Of a DNA stretch of 64,000 bases, positions 51,700 through 60,962 are shown piece after piece. The stretch lies in NCBI GenBank assembly GCA_947165685.1, contig CAMVBK010000001.1, positions 124,001-188,000 of the forward strand, read 5' to 3'. Positions within the stretch are counted from its first letter, which is position 1; each line of letters begins with the position of its first letter. The position numbers were made by a program, and so were the translations under genes. The notes beneath the pieces are model-generated. The model was not told the DNA's origin and did no database searches. It was given only the letters and a program-made list of their open reading frames with translations. The stretch is from F23-D06 sp947165685. GTDB taxonomy: Bacteria; Bacteroidota; Bacteroidia; Bacteroidales; WCHB1-69.

Positions 51700-54237
51700 A
51701 TGAAGCGTTTTGTCACATTTATCGGACTTTTGCTTGTGTGGGTGGCCTCTTGTCCGCAGCCGCTTTCTGTGTCCGTATCCGCTTTTCCGAACGGGATTTG
51801 CAGTGGGACGGGGTGTGAGTATGAGGGGCCGACCATTATGATTAACGAGGTGATGCTGAAGCCCGTGGAAGGGGATGGCTCTATCGTGGGAAGCGCCTAT
51901 TTCGATCAAGAGATGTCTGGCGAATGGATAGAGCTGTACAATCCGCACAAGTGCGAATCGGTTGATATCTCTTGCTATTTCTTGGGCAATAATGCACAGG
52001 ATGGGGATTATTTCTTTTTCGAGAACTATGGCGGCGGGTTCGTGCTTCCGCAGGGTACGGTGGTTCCTCCGCAGGGCTTCTGCGTGGTGAGGGGAGAGAA
52101 CGCGCCGGCGGTGCCGTCGAACCTGTTGGTTGCCAATGGCGGGAATGTGGTGGAAGTGGTGGTAAACAGCCGTTATTGCTTCGGCGGTGGCTCTCGTTTG
52201 TGGTTCCCGAACAGTGGCGGGTGGTTTGCTTTTTATGATGCGAACGGGGTGCCTCAAGATGCCATATATTGGGGCTCTTCCTCTAATTATTGCTCCACGT
52301 GTGCACCTTGTGTGCCCGCGGTCAACGACTGTGGCTTCAACGGTTCGCTTGCCTCTTTTAGCAATATCCCTTCGAACAGGAAATCGTTCATAGGCGAAGC
52401 TCCGACGGGCATGACCAAGCGGCGGTTGCCCGATGGCGGAACTTGGTCAACCACCAACGCATCGCCCACATACGGTACATGCAATGCCGCCTGCGTGGAT
52501 CCTCCGGTGATTACCTGCAACGGCTATGCGGTTGCATCCGCGTCAGGGGGCACGCCTCCCTATTCTTATCACTGGAATGATGCCCAGTCCCAGACCACTG
52601 ACACGGCTTTTTCGCTGTGTGCGGGCAGTTATGCGGTCACCGTGACCGATGCCGTCGGCACCTCTTCCGTCGCATACGTGACGGTTGCGGATTTCGAACC
52701 AACCGTGACGCACGCGAGCGTCAATGCCTGTCTCTCCGATTCGGTGGTGGTGCTGCAGGGCTACCCGGCAGGCGGAACCTACGAAGGGGCCGCCGTCACC
52801 GGGAATGTGCTCCAATTGAACAGCAATATCTCGGAATACCAGCTCTCTTACACGTATGTGGATGACAACGGCTGTTCTTCCACTGTGCCTTTCTTGGTGT
52901 CGGTCTCCCATAATATCTACGAAATGGACACGGCGGTCTGCAGTTCCGACCTGCCTTTCCAGTGGCACGGCCAGTCCATCACGACATCGGGCACATACCA
53001 GTTCACTAAAAGTTTGGAAACCGCCTGTGACAGTCTTTATATCCTTCATTTCAGTGTTATACAGCAACCGCAACTTCTTGTCAGTGATGATTTTATAGTG
53101 GAACAGGGCGAAAGTGTGACCTTGCAGGCATTGGGTGCGGTGACTTACATGTGGTCTCCTGCGGGGAGTTTGTCGTCCTCTTCTGTTGCCAATCCTACCG
53201 CAACTCCGACACAGTCCACCCAATATGTTGTGAGGGGGTTCAATACGGAAAACTGTTTTTCGGAAGATTCGGTGAAAGTACTTGTAAAACAACATGTTGA
53301 CACTACGATTTGTGATAATGACCTTCCTTTGGCCTGGTATGGTTGTACGTTTGTGGACACCGTTTCGCAAACGGTGGTTATACCCACCGAGAATGCGCTT
53401 GAAACGGTGCTCCAGCTGCATGTGCATCTCGTGCCGACCACCTACAGTACCATACACGATACCTTTCCGGAGGACGATTTGCCGGCCATTATGAACGGCA
53501 TAGAGTTTATGGACAATGTGGACACGGTTTTTGTTGTTCCGAACAGTGCAGGGTGTGACAGTGTGATTTCGTATTCATTGTATGTGTGTCGCAATCAGGC
53601 GGTTTCGGTTGACAGCACGGTGTGCGAGAGCAATCTGCCGTTGGTGTGGAATGGTCAGTCACTGTCCTCACCCGGCCAGTATCAGTCAGTTTTGCAGACC
53701 TCATGCGGCAGTGACAGTGTGGTGAACATGTCTCTTTTTGTCATTGATACGGCGATTCGCATCGTCTCGCTCACTGAGGATTTCTGCGAGAACATGTCGG
53801 CGGAGCTGATGGTGGTCACCGGTTTCGAGGGTTACGTTTGGAACACGGGCGAGCATTCTCCGAACATCACGGTGACTGCTCCCGGGGTGTATTCGGTGAC
53901 CTCCTTGTTGGAAGAATGCCGGATGACCGCCCATTTCCTTGTGGAGGGGTGCGATTTGCAGCTTGTGCTTCCTAATGCCATCACCCCTTCCAGAGGCGAC
54001 GGCCTCAACGACGGGTTCGGTATCCCTGAAAGTCTGCAGCCCTTCCTTTACGATTTTGAGATCCGTATTTTTAATCGTTGGGGCGAGCAGGTTTTCCATA
54101 GTACCGACAAGTCCTTCCGGTGGAACGGGGAGGTGAAGGGGAAGCTGTTCGTCGGTACGACATACAACTACATTATCCGTTACAAAAACTTCAGCGGTAA
54201 GCCATACGTGCTCAGGGGAGGCGTCACGGTGTTATAA
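51700..54237 (+). CDS. T9SS type B surface protein with lamin-tail and SprB-like domains
   Basis: The 845-residue exported protein has a signal peptide (MKRFVTFIGLLLVWVAS). A lamin-tail-type domain follows (about 40-190, IMINEVMLKPVEGDG to GEWIELYNPHKC and AFYDANGVPQDAIYW). Next is an SprB-like repeat (about 275-345, ASASGGTPPYSYHWNDAQSQTTD). Two or three further beta modules carry paired VxxSDLPFQWHGQ, VCESNLPLVWNGQ and ICDNDLPLAWYG motifs, which are internal repeats. A gliding-motility-associated T9SS type B domain closes the chain (VLPNAITPSRGDGLND to the end). It is divergent from a TetR gene. Lamin-tail domains in bacteria are often found next to nuclease or adhesive modules; none is seen here. 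Confidence 0.85.
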   Translation: MKRFVTFIGLLLVWVASCPQPLSVSVSAFPNGICSGTGCEYEGPTIMINEVMLKPVEGDGSIVGSAYFDQEMSGEWIELYNPHKCESVDISCYFLGNNAQDGDYFFFENYGGGFVLPQGTVVPPQGFCVVRGENAPAVPSNLLVANGGNVVEVVVNSRYCFGGGSRLWFPNSGGWFAFYDANGVPQDAIYWGSSSNYCSTCAPCVPAVNDCGFNGSLASFSNIPSNRKSFIGEAPTGMTKRRLPDGGTWSTTNASPTYGTCNAACVDPPVITCNGYAVASASGGTPPYSYHWNDAQSQTTDTAFSLCAGSYAVTVTDAVGTSSVAYVTVADFEPTVTHASVNACLSDSVVVLQGYPAGGTYEGAAVTGNVLQLNSNISEYQLSYTYVDDNGCSSTVPFLVSVSHNIYEMDTAVCSSDLPFQWHGQSITTSGTYQFTKSLETACDSLYILHFSVIQQPQLLVSDDFIVEQGESVTLQALGAVTYMWSPAGSLSSSSVANPTATPTQSTQYVVRGFNTENCFSEDSVKVLVKQHVDTTICDNDLPLAWYGCTFVDTVSQTVVIPTENALETVLQLHVHLVPTTYSTIHDTFPEDDLPAIMNGIEFMDNVDTVFVVPNSAGCDSVISYSLYVCRNQAVSVDSTVCESNLPLVWNGQSLSSPGQYQSVLQTSCGSDSVVNMSLFVIDTAIRIVSLTEDFCENMSAELMVVTGFEGYVWNTGEHSPNITVTAPGVYSVTSLLEECRMTAHFLVEGCDLQLVLPNAITPSRGDGLNDGFGIPESLQPFLYDFEIRIFNRWGEQVFHSTDKSFRWNGEVKGKLFVGTTYNYIIRYKNFSGKPYVLRGGVTVL

Positions 54238-54305
54238 AAGACTGTGCCAAATGTCTCACTTAGCCCATGAACATTGTCAGTGTCCTGTCTGGATTTGAGC
54301 GAAGG

Positions 54306-54917
54306 TCAACTGGCGAAGCGAGCATTCCTTCTCTTGAATTGTCGGCTTGATTTGGTCTCGGGTTTGCTTTTTATAATGGAGTAGTTGTTCTGGAGAATCT
54401 TCACATCCGCTTTTAGCGTGGAGACGTCTTCCCGGATTTCTGAGATGTCCTCTTCCACTTTCCCGATTCGTTCGTTGATTTTCTCGAATTGCCGGTCCAT
54501 CTTCTCGAATCGTTTGTCCGTTTTTTGTTCCATCTTTTCGATCTTTTTATCCATCTTTTGCTCCATTTTCCCGAATCGCTCGTCCACTTTCTCGAATCGT
54601 TCGTCCATTTTTTGCTCCATCTTTTCGAACTGCTTGTCCACTTTTTCGAACCGTTCGTCCATTGTTTGTTCCACTTTTTCGAACCGTTCGTCCATCTTTT
54701 GAAAGCCGTCGCGCATGTCGGAGGCCAGTTGGTCGATTTTTTTTACAATGTTCAAGTGGCCTTGCTCCAAATGTTTTTGGGACATTTCGAGTTTGGTTAC
54801 CTTTCTTGTGGCAGCGACGACAATCCAAGTGACGATGCCGAGAAAGCTTGCAATGGTGGAGAATGTTCCGACAGGGCTCATCAGAAAGTTTTTTAAAAAT
54901 TCGACTAATGTACTCAT
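54306..54917 (-). CDS. Membrane-anchored coiled-coil protein with 11/7-residue repeats
   Basis: The 203-residue protein has one N-terminal membrane segment (about residues 16-35, VGTFSTIASFLGIVTWIVVAA). Then comes a continuous coiled coil from about 40 to 180, built from units of the type MDERFEKVEQK in 11-residue and 18-residue (7+11) spacing. The mixed hendecad/heptad register suits a long, gently right- or left-handed rod. The DNA also repeats (TTCGAA.CG.TCGTCCA), so the array is a recent internal expansion. It has its own -7 box 88 nt upstream. No family is recognised; similar repeats occur in DUF1640-like and phage-associated proteins. Confidence 0.72.
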   Translation of the reverse strand: MSTLVEFLKNFLMSPVGTFSTIASFLGIVTWIVVAATRKVTKLEMSQKHLEQGHLNIVKKIDQLASDMRDGFQKMDERFEKVEQTMDERFEKVDKQFEKMEQKMDERFEKVDERFGKMEQKMDKKIEKMEQKTDKRFEKMDRQFEKINERIGKVEEDISEIREDVSTLKADVKILQNNYSIIKSKPETKSSRQFKRRNARFAS

Positions 54918-55004
54918 ACTCTGTTTTTAAGGTTTGAAAATTTTAGAATTATTTGTTATTTTTAGTGATTTAATATGTTCGTTTAGTTTGTTTGTTTTCG
55001 GCGG

Positions 55005-55012
55005 CAAATATA
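55005..55012 (-). promoter_or_regulatory. -7 box TATATTTG of the coiled-coil gene
   Basis: A perfect TAnnTTTG on the minus strand, 87 nt upstream of ATG 54917, in an AT-rich gap. Confidence 0.5.
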
Positions 55013-55197
55013 CAATTTTTTTGATTACATATCACTCTTTCGAAAAAATATTTGAAAGAAACGCGAATCACGAAAAAGAGCCTGCGGGGCCGGTTGTCAA
55101 CGTACTGAGGTAGAGAATGTGAAAAGAAAAATCCCTAAAAATGGGGATAGTCTCATTTTGTGGAAATTGCATTTTTGCAGTGTGTAAAAAATCGGAT

Positions 55198-57687
55198 ATG
55201 AGTAACGAGGAAAGTGTGAAAAAAGTGTTGACGCTCGCCGATGTGAAGACGGGTGAATATGGTGTGATAGTGCGTATTACGGGCCACGGAAGTTTCCGTC
55301 ACCGGCTCATGGAGATGGGTTTTGTGCGGGGCGAGAAGGTGAAGGTCATTCGTAACGCGCCCCTGCGCGACCCCATCGAGTACGAAATTATGGGCGGCCA
55401 TGTGTCGTTGCGGCGCATCGAGGCGCAGCGTGTGGAGGTGGTGCCCGTCACCGAGGAGGTGGCCAACAACTACCTTTTCCACGGCACCGTCACGGAGGAG
55501 ACCGAACGCATCCTTGGCAAGGCAGACAAGAAAATCAATGTCGCCCTCGTCGGCAACCCCAACTGCGGCAAAACCTCCTTCTTTAACCACGCCACCGGCA
55601 TGAGGGAGAAGGTCGGCAACTACAGCGGTGTGACGGTCGATTCCAAGCTCGGCTACTTTAAATACAAAGATTATACCATCGCGCTCGCCGATTTGCCCGG
55701 CACCTACTCCCTCACGGAATACACACCCGAGGAACTCTATGTGCGCCAGTATATTATGGATCAACATCCCGACATCGTGCTCAACATTGCCGATGCCTCC
55801 AATCTCGAACGCAACCTCTTCCTCACCACCCAGCTCATCGACATGAACGTCCCCATGGTGATGGCCCTCAACATGTATGACGAGCTGGAAAAAAACGGTG
55901 ACAAGCTCGACCTTGACACCCTCAGCGAGCTGTTCGGTTTCCCCATCGTGCCCACGGTCTCTTCACGGGGCATCGGCATCAATGAGGTGATGGCCAGGAT
56001 TGTCGATCTTTACGAGAATCTTGAGGAAAACACCAAGCACATCCATATCAACTACGGTGCCGACCTGGAGAAGTCCATCGAAATCATCAAAGAGGAGATG
56101 AGGGAGCATCTGGACCTCAAGGGCGCTTATTCCACCCGTTACTTGGCCATCGAGATGCTGGCTGGCGACAAGACGATTGCCGCGTTGGTGGACAAATTCG
56201 ACGACGATGGCAGTGTCGGCAGGGTGGCTGCCGAACAACGTGCGCAAATCGAAAAACAGTACCATGAAGACGCGGGCACCATCGTGGCCGGCGCGAAGTA
56301 CGGTTTCGTGCGCGGTGCGCTGTTGGAGACCTATACACAAGGGAAGGACAAGGACAAACAACCTGCCTATTCTATTGATAAAATTCTGACTAATAGATGG
56401 TTGGGATTTCCTATTCTGATATTCTTCCTGTGGTTCATGTTCCAAATGACCTTTACTCTCGGGGCTTATCCGCAGGAGTGGTTGGAGATGTTCTTCGGCT
56501 GGCTTGGCGATGTCACTACCCGCATGCTGCCCGACGGCATCGTCAAGAATCTGCTGGTCGATGGCATCATCGCAGGGGTTGGAGGCGTTTGCTCTTTCCT
56601 GCCTAACATTCTGATACTCTTCTTCTTCATTTCTATCCTGGAGGATACTGGATACATGGCCCGCGCCGCTTTCATCATGGACAAGCTAATGCACCGAATG
56701 GGGCTGCACGGCAAGTCGTTCATTCCCTATATCATTGGGTTTGGCTGCAGTGTGCCGGCCATTATGGCCACCCGCACCTTGGAAAACCGTAAGGACCGCA
56801 TCCTCACCATCATCACGGTGCCGTTTATGTCGTGCTCGGCGCGGCTACCGGTCTATCTGCTGCTTATCTCTGCTTTCTTCACGAAACATCAAGGGCTTAT
56901 CCTCACCTCCATTTACCTTCTCGGCATCTTGACGGCCATCGTCACCTCGTTGGTTGTCAAGAAGGCGGCCTTCAAGAATGAGCGCGACCAGTTCGTGATG
57001 GAGCTGCCGCCCTACCGCATCCCGACTTTCCGCAACGCAGTGATTCACATGTGGGACAAGAGTGTGCAGTATCTCAAGAAGATGGGTACGGTCATCTTGG
57101 TGGCCACGGTCATCATTTGGGCGCTGGAGTACTTCCCGCAGCATAGTCCGCAAATCGATGCCTACACTGCGCAGATCGAGCAGGTGGAGGCTGACGGTAC
57201 GATGCCGGAGGCTGAGAAGACCGCAGTCATCGAGCAGTTGGAGCTGGACCGTTCGGCCTGCCAGATCGAGAACTCCTATATCGGCAGGTTTGGCAAGCTC
57301 GTGGCGCCGGTGTTCCGGCCGCTTGGTTTCGACTGGCAGATGGGTGTCTCTCTCATCACCGGGTTTGCCGCCAAGGAGATTGTGGTTTCCTCTATGGGCG
57401 TCCTTTACCACAGCGACGCGGAGGCCGACGAGAACTCCTCGGCCCTGCAAAAGAGCCTGCAGACGCATACCTGGTCGTCCGGACCTGACATCGGGAAACC
57501 GGTCTTCACCCCATGGGTGGCATTCGGTTTCATGGTCTTCATTTTGCTCTATTTCCCGTGCGTGGCCGCCCTCACGGCCATCAAGCGGGAGGCTGGCACC
57601 GGCTGGATGCTTTTCAACATCTTCTACACCACTGGCATCGCGTGGATAGCCGCCTTTGTAGTGCGGCTGATCAGCATGGTGATATAA
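55198..57687 (+). CDS. feoB: Fused FeoA-FeoB ferrous iron transporter
   Basis: The 829-residue inner-membrane protein imports Fe(II). An N-terminal FeoA-like SH3 domain (about 5-80, RLMEMGFVRGEKVKVIRNAPLRDPIEYEI) is joined to the FeoB GTPase. The GTPase has G1 GNPNCGKTSFFNHATG, G3 DLPGTYSLTEYTPEE and a G4-like NMYDE. Then follow a helical insertion and the membrane domain, with the gating motifs SFIPYIIGFGCSVPAIMATRTLE and FMSCSARLPVYLLLISAFF. The fused form is usual in Bacteroidota and removes the need for a separate feoA. ATG 55198 is used. No TAnnTTTG box or Fur site is evident upstream. It is convergent with nrdG. Confidence 0.95.
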   Translation: MSNEESVKKVLTLADVKTGEYGVIVRITGHGSFRHRLMEMGFVRGEKVKVIRNAPLRDPIEYEIMGGHVSLRRIEAQRVEVVPVTEEVANNYLFHGTVTEETERILGKADKKINVALVGNPNCGKTSFFNHATGMREKVGNYSGVTVDSKLGYFKYKDYTIALADLPGTYSLTEYTPEELYVRQYIMDQHPDIVLNIADASNLERNLFLTTQLIDMNVPMVMALNMYDELEKNGDKLDLDTLSELFGFPIVPTVSSRGIGINEVMARIVDLYENLEENTKHIHINYGADLEKSIEIIKEEMREHLDLKGAYSTRYLAIEMLAGDKTIAALVDKFDDDGSVGRVAAEQRAQIEKQYHEDAGTIVAGAKYGFVRGALLETYTQGKDKDKQPAYSIDKILTNRWLGFPILIFFLWFMFQMTFTLGAYPQEWLEMFFGWLGDVTTRMLPDGIVKNLLVDGIIAGVGGVCSFLPNILILFFFISILEDTGYMARAAFIMDKLMHRMGLHGKSFIPYIIGFGCSVPAIMATRTLENRKDRILTIITVPFMSCSARLPVYLLLISAFFTKHQGLILTSIYLLGILTAIVTSLVVKKAAFKNERDQFVMELPPYRIPTFRNAVIHMWDKSVQYLKKMGTVILVATVIIWALEYFPQHSPQIDAYTAQIEQVEADGTMPEAEKTAVIEQLELDRSACQIENSYIGRFGKLVAPVFRPLGFDWQMGVSLITGFAAKEIVVSSMGVLYHSDAEADENSSALQKSLQTHTWSSGPDIGKPVFTPWVAFGFMVFILLYFPCVAALTAIKREAGTGWMLFNIFYTTGIAWIAAFVVRLISMVI

Positions 57688-57705
57688 GAAAAGAGGGGTA
57701 GGGGT

Positions 57706-58158
57706 TTATTTCCAGAAACGTTCGGTAATGTCCACGGTCTTGCCGTTCACATTGTGGTAGAGCCGTTGGTTCGTAGTACGGGAGCGCAGGCCGCCAAGTT
57801 CTGCCTTGTAGCCGCCGATTTTCAGGTAATCAAAGGCTTTCGCATTGTGTGGGAGCGTGTCGTTTCCCGAGTACCATGCCACCTTCAAGTGTGTGCGCTG
57901 GCGCAGGTATTTCGCCATGGCCGCCACCTCCTTCGGGGAACGGTCTCCGCCCATGAAGCATACGCAGGTGATTTGCCGCCCGTATTTCTCCAACAGTAGG
58001 TCGAGGGTTTCCTCGTTAAGCACGTGTCCCGTGTCTAAGTGAAGGTGCGGGCTATGGCAGCCGACGCAGCGGTGCGGACAGTTCGTGATGTTCACCGCAA
58101 GTGTCACTTCGTCGGGGATTTCCTGGAAGACGATGTCGTAGTTGTAGAACTTTAGCAT
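57706..58158 (-). CDS. nrdG: Anaerobic ribonucleotide reductase activase
   Basis: This radical SAM enzyme makes the glycyl radical of NrdD. The 150-residue protein carries NCPHRCVGCHSPHLH, in which Cys27, Cys31 and Cys34 form the CX3CX2C [4Fe-4S] motif, and VCFMGGDRSPKEV. The length is typical. It lies 59 nt downstream of nrdD with a 7-bp array between, and should be cotranscribed under the upstream cobalamin riboswitch. It is convergent with feoB, with 18 nt between the stops and no hairpin. Confidence 0.94.
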   Translation of the reverse strand: MLKFYNYDIVFQEIPDEVTLAVNITNCPHRCVGCHSPHLHLDTGHVLNEETLDLLLEKYGRQITCVCFMGGDRSPKEVAAMAKYLRQRTHLKVAWYSGNDTLPHNAKAFDYLKIGGYKAELGGLRSRTTNQRLYHNVNGKTVDITERFWK

Positions 58159-58186
58159 GGTTCAAGGTTCAAAGTTCAAGGTTCGT
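58159..58186. repeat. Tandem 7-bp array (GGTTCAA) between nrdD and nrdG
   Basis: The units GGTTCAA, GGTTCAA, AGTTCAA, GGTTCGT have a 7-bp period and abut the nrdG start codon, whose complement is 58156-58158. They lie about 30 nt beyond the nrdD stop. Confidence 0.8.
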
Positions 58187-58217
58187 CGAATGCTTTTATG
58201 CAAACGTGAACGCGGCA

Positions 58218-60308
58218 TTAAGCGTTGAAGTGTTCGTAGTGGCGGCGCGAGGCCTCTTCCTGTCGGGCCTTGGAGAAGCTGCTGACGCGCTTCATGTAGC
58301 CGATGACGCGGGTGAGGTAGTCGAGGTTGGTGCTGTGGCATTCGGGGCACTCGTGGAGGTAGCGCTTGTCGATGTGGCCGCAATCGTTACAGACAGTGTT
58401 CGGGATGTTGAAGGTGAAGTAGTTGCATCCTTCCTGCGCGGCCACGCGGAGGAGCTGGCGGTACTGTGCCTGCGAAAGGTGTTCTTCAAGGTTGGCGTGC
58501 AGCGCGGAGCCGCCGGTCAAGTGCGCAATGTAGCGGTTGCCGTGCAGGCGGAACTTGTCGATGAGGTTCAGCGAGTCGTCCTCCACGCGGTAGAAGTAGC
58601 TGTTGTAGCAGTCGCGGGGCACACGGTAGCCGTCCTCGCGGTCCCATTTGGCGTGTTTCACGCCCACGTTCTCGGCGGGGATCATCTCGCAGTTGAAGAG
58701 CAGTTCCTTGCTCTTGTATTTGTGGTTGTAACGCTCCACAAGTCCGAGGATGCCCTCCACGAATTGCTGGTACTGCGGGTTGTCGTTGATGGGGATGTTC
58801 ATGAACTCGGCGGCTTCCACCAGCCCGTTCACGCCGATGGTGAGGTACTGGCGGTTGATGGCGATGTAGCCGGCATCGAACAGCGGCAGCATTCCTTTGG
58901 ACTGCAGGTATTTAAGATTTTCGTTATAGGCGATTTGCACCTTGTGCATCAGGTCGATGACCTCTTCCACGAACTGGAGGTGCGGGATGTTGTTGCGGCA
59001 TTCGTATTGGATGCAGCGGTTGAGGTTGATGGTGAGCACGCTCTTGGAGCCGGTGGAGACGCCGCCCGCGCCGAGGGTGTAGCTGAAGCCGTTGTCCTGG
59101 ATCTCGTTGCGCAGGCGGCAGCAGCTGCTCAGGGAGTCGGCGTTGTCGCTCACGTAGGTGAAGAAGGAGTGGCCGGCGGCGTACATCTCCGCGGTGAAGT
59201 CGGCGTATTCGGTGTCGATGATGTCGCCGTCCTTGGAGAGCAGGGCCATGGTCTCGACCGGGAAGGTGAGCACGGCGCGGAGGCGCTCCTGGTTGAACCA
59301 GCGCATGAACCGTTTCTGCAGCCAGCTGAGCGACTCCCAAACGGGCTTGGTGCCGTCAGGGAAGCGGAACTCGCCGAAGAGGCTCTCGAAATAGTAACGG
59401 TCGTAGTAGGCCACGTTCCAGAACACCGACTGGAAGTTGCGGGCGCCGGTGGGCTGGTTGATGGAATAGACCACCTGCTCGAAGCTGTCGGTGATCACCT
59501 TGTCGATGGTGCGCTGCCGCAGCGAGAGATCGACCACCTTGTCGCTCTCCTTGTAGTACTCGTCGCCGTACTCCTTGCGGATGAAGTAGTCCATGTACAT
59601 CAGGAACTCGGGGGTGGCGCAGGCGCCGCTGAGCATGCTGGAGACCATGAAGACCATGTTGATGAAGCCGCCGCAGTATGACTTGAGGTTCGTGGGGGCG
59701 GAGGCGTTTCCGCCGATGCTGCGTGTGCCGTCCAACAGCCACGGGTACATGGTGATGGAGGCGCAGTAGTTGGCGATGCTGGTCTCGTCGTTTTTATAAA
59801 TGAAATGGTGGTTGAGCAGGTATAAATATTTGTCTGACAGTTCTTTGCCGTATAAATCCTTGATTTTGTCGCACAGCATCCGGCGGTTGAGGCGGATGAA
59901 GTTGGACTTGGGCAGCTCGCCGATGAGGGTGGCAATGTTCTTGCGCTCCACGTTGGCGTTGGCGTCGTACTTGCTGCCGGTGGCGGCGTTGGTGGCGTTG
60001 CAATAGTTGATCAGGAAGTCGAGCTTCTCCTTCACTTCGCGGTCTTCGTAATGGCGCTGGCGGTAGAGGATGTAGGCCTTGGCGACTTCGTAGTAGCGTT
60101 CGGCCATGAGGGAGGTCTCCACCTGGTTCTGGATCTCCTCCACGGAGATGCCGTCGTGGATTTTTAGGCGGCTCATGACGTTGATGAGCACGTCCTGCGT
60201 CGCGAAGCTGTTCACCGAGAGGAACGCCCGCGAGATCGCGTTTTTGATTTTGTCGGCCGAGAAAGGTTCCCGTTTGCCATTGCGTTTGATGATGTACAAT
60301 TGGTCCAT
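58218..60308 (-). CDS. nrdD: Anaerobic (class III) ribonucleoside-triphosphate reductase
   Basis: This oxygen-sensitive glycyl-radical enzyme makes dNTPs and needs no B12. The 696-residue chain has an N-terminal ATP-cone (YIIKRNGKREPFSADKIKNAISRAF), the barrel with FSYTLGAGGVSTGSKSVLTINLNR, a C-terminal zinc site CNDCGHIDKRYLHECPECHS, and the glycyl-radical motif RVIGYMKRVSSF (Gly near 670). It is the first gene of nrdD-nrdG and follows a cobalamin riboswitch. A B12 riboswitch on a B12-independent enzyme is expected where a B12-dependent (class II) reductase does the same job. Confidence 0.96.
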   Translation of the reverse strand: MDQLYIIKRNGKREPFSADKIKNAISRAFLSVNSFATQDVLINVMSRLKIHDGISVEEIQNQVETSLMAERYYEVAKAYILYRQRHYEDREVKEKLDFLINYCNATNAATGSKYDANANVERKNIATLIGELPKSNFIRLNRRMLCDKIKDLYGKELSDKYLYLLNHHFIYKNDETSIANYCASITMYPWLLDGTRSIGGNASAPTNLKSYCGGFINMVFMVSSMLSGACATPEFLMYMDYFIRKEYGDEYYKESDKVVDLSLRQRTIDKVITDSFEQVVYSINQPTGARNFQSVFWNVAYYDRYYFESLFGEFRFPDGTKPVWESLSWLQKRFMRWFNQERLRAVLTFPVETMALLSKDGDIIDTEYADFTAEMYAAGHSFFTYVSDNADSLSSCCRLRNEIQDNGFSYTLGAGGVSTGSKSVLTINLNRCIQYECRNNIPHLQFVEEVIDLMHKVQIAYNENLKYLQSKGMLPLFDAGYIAINRQYLTIGVNGLVEAAEFMNIPINDNPQYQQFVEGILGLVERYNHKYKSKELLFNCEMIPAENVGVKHAKWDREDGYRVPRDCYNSYFYRVEDDSLNLIDKFRLHGNRYIAHLTGGSALHANLEEHLSQAQYRQLLRVAAQEGCNYFTFNIPNTVCNDCGHIDKRYLHECPECHSTNLDYLTRVIGYMKRVSSFSKARQEEASRRHYEHFNA

Positions 60309-60415
60309 AGATGGTTTTGGTTTAAGTTGTTATAAAAACAGCTCAGGGGAGAAGTCGCTCAATACAGCATATCTCGTTTGCTCTTAGTCCCGAAAGCCAC
60401 GAATCCGCGGGCCCA

Positions 60416-60572
60416 GGCAGGTCTTCTGGCTCGCTCCTGCCCCCGCCGCCTTCCCGACCCTAAAAGGTCAGTGACATCAAGGTGGAGGCGCACAATCGGA
60501 GCTCACAGCTACGGGTATAGCCGCTGATTCTCACAGCGTTCCCTATTAATCCAGGCAGAACCTGAACCCGTG
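60416..60572 (-). promoter_or_regulatory. Cobalamin (adenosylcobalamin) riboswitch upstream of nrdDG
   Basis: The minus-strand RNA contains the main conserved blocks in order. They are GGTTCAGG (from about 60568), AATAGGGAACGC, GTGAGAATC, CCCGTAGCTGTGA, the B12 box GTCACTGACC, GTCGGGAAGGCGG and the 3-prime strand AGCCAGAAGACCTGCC (ending 60416). The 107 nt to the nrdD ATG hold a CCGCG/CGTGG hairpin but no U tract, so the mode of control (translation or distal terminator) is not clear. High cobalamin should turn nrdDG off. Confidence 0.93.
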
Positions 60573-60573
60573 G

Positions 60574-60581
60574 CAAAGGTA
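60574..60581 (-). promoter_or_regulatory. -7 box TACCTTTG of the riboswitch/nrdDG transcript
   Basis: A perfect TAnnTTTG on the minus strand immediately upstream of the riboswitch, so that the transcript begins almost at its first conserved stem. Confidence 0.72.
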
Positions 60582-60962
60582 GCATTTCCCGCGCTTGGTT
60601 AAAATCATGGCGACGTTTTTTATGAACAGAATTATTAACATTATTGATTTTCAATAAATTACGTCTTTCTTGACACTCAAAGGCGTGCTTGATGAAAAGC
60701 ATCAGTTCCTTTTCGTCTATACAATGGTTTCGCAGGTGTCTTGTTGGCTTGCGGTGTCGTTTTTTTTGACACAAATGTCTTAAAATTAGACACAATCTAA
60801 AAAAGTAACAAAGTATAACGACTTTATAATCAGTTAGATAAAAATCTGGCACATTTTTCGCCAATCCAACCACAAAACAACGATAAACATACTAAACATA
60901 CTAAACATACTAAACTCACTAAACCCACTAAACTCACCATACTTTCAAAATCGCCTAAACCA
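60582..60962. other. 381-bp region without a gene, with a nonamer array
   Basis: This AT-rich stretch lies between the divergent riboswitch transcript and the ABC ATPase gene. It contains no reading frame with coding character, no hairpin with a T tract and no TAnnTTTG element oriented to the ABC gene. Its right part holds the TAAACATAC array (60884-60937). Confidence 0.6.
60884..60937. repeat. Tandem 9-bp array (TAAACATAC), six units
   Basis: Three perfect TAAACATAC units are followed by TAAACTCAC, TAAACCCAC and TAAACTCAC in strict 9-bp register. The array ends 25 nt upstream of the ABC ATPase ATG, the region where its promoter should be. Confidence 0.9.

Noticed and set aside
58101..59681. 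Long open frame of 526 codons on the plus strand
   Set aside because: It lies wholly antisense to nrdD. The predicted product is dominated by Val, Gly, Ala, Leu and His, the usual mirror of a GC-rich gene, with no family motif or promoter.
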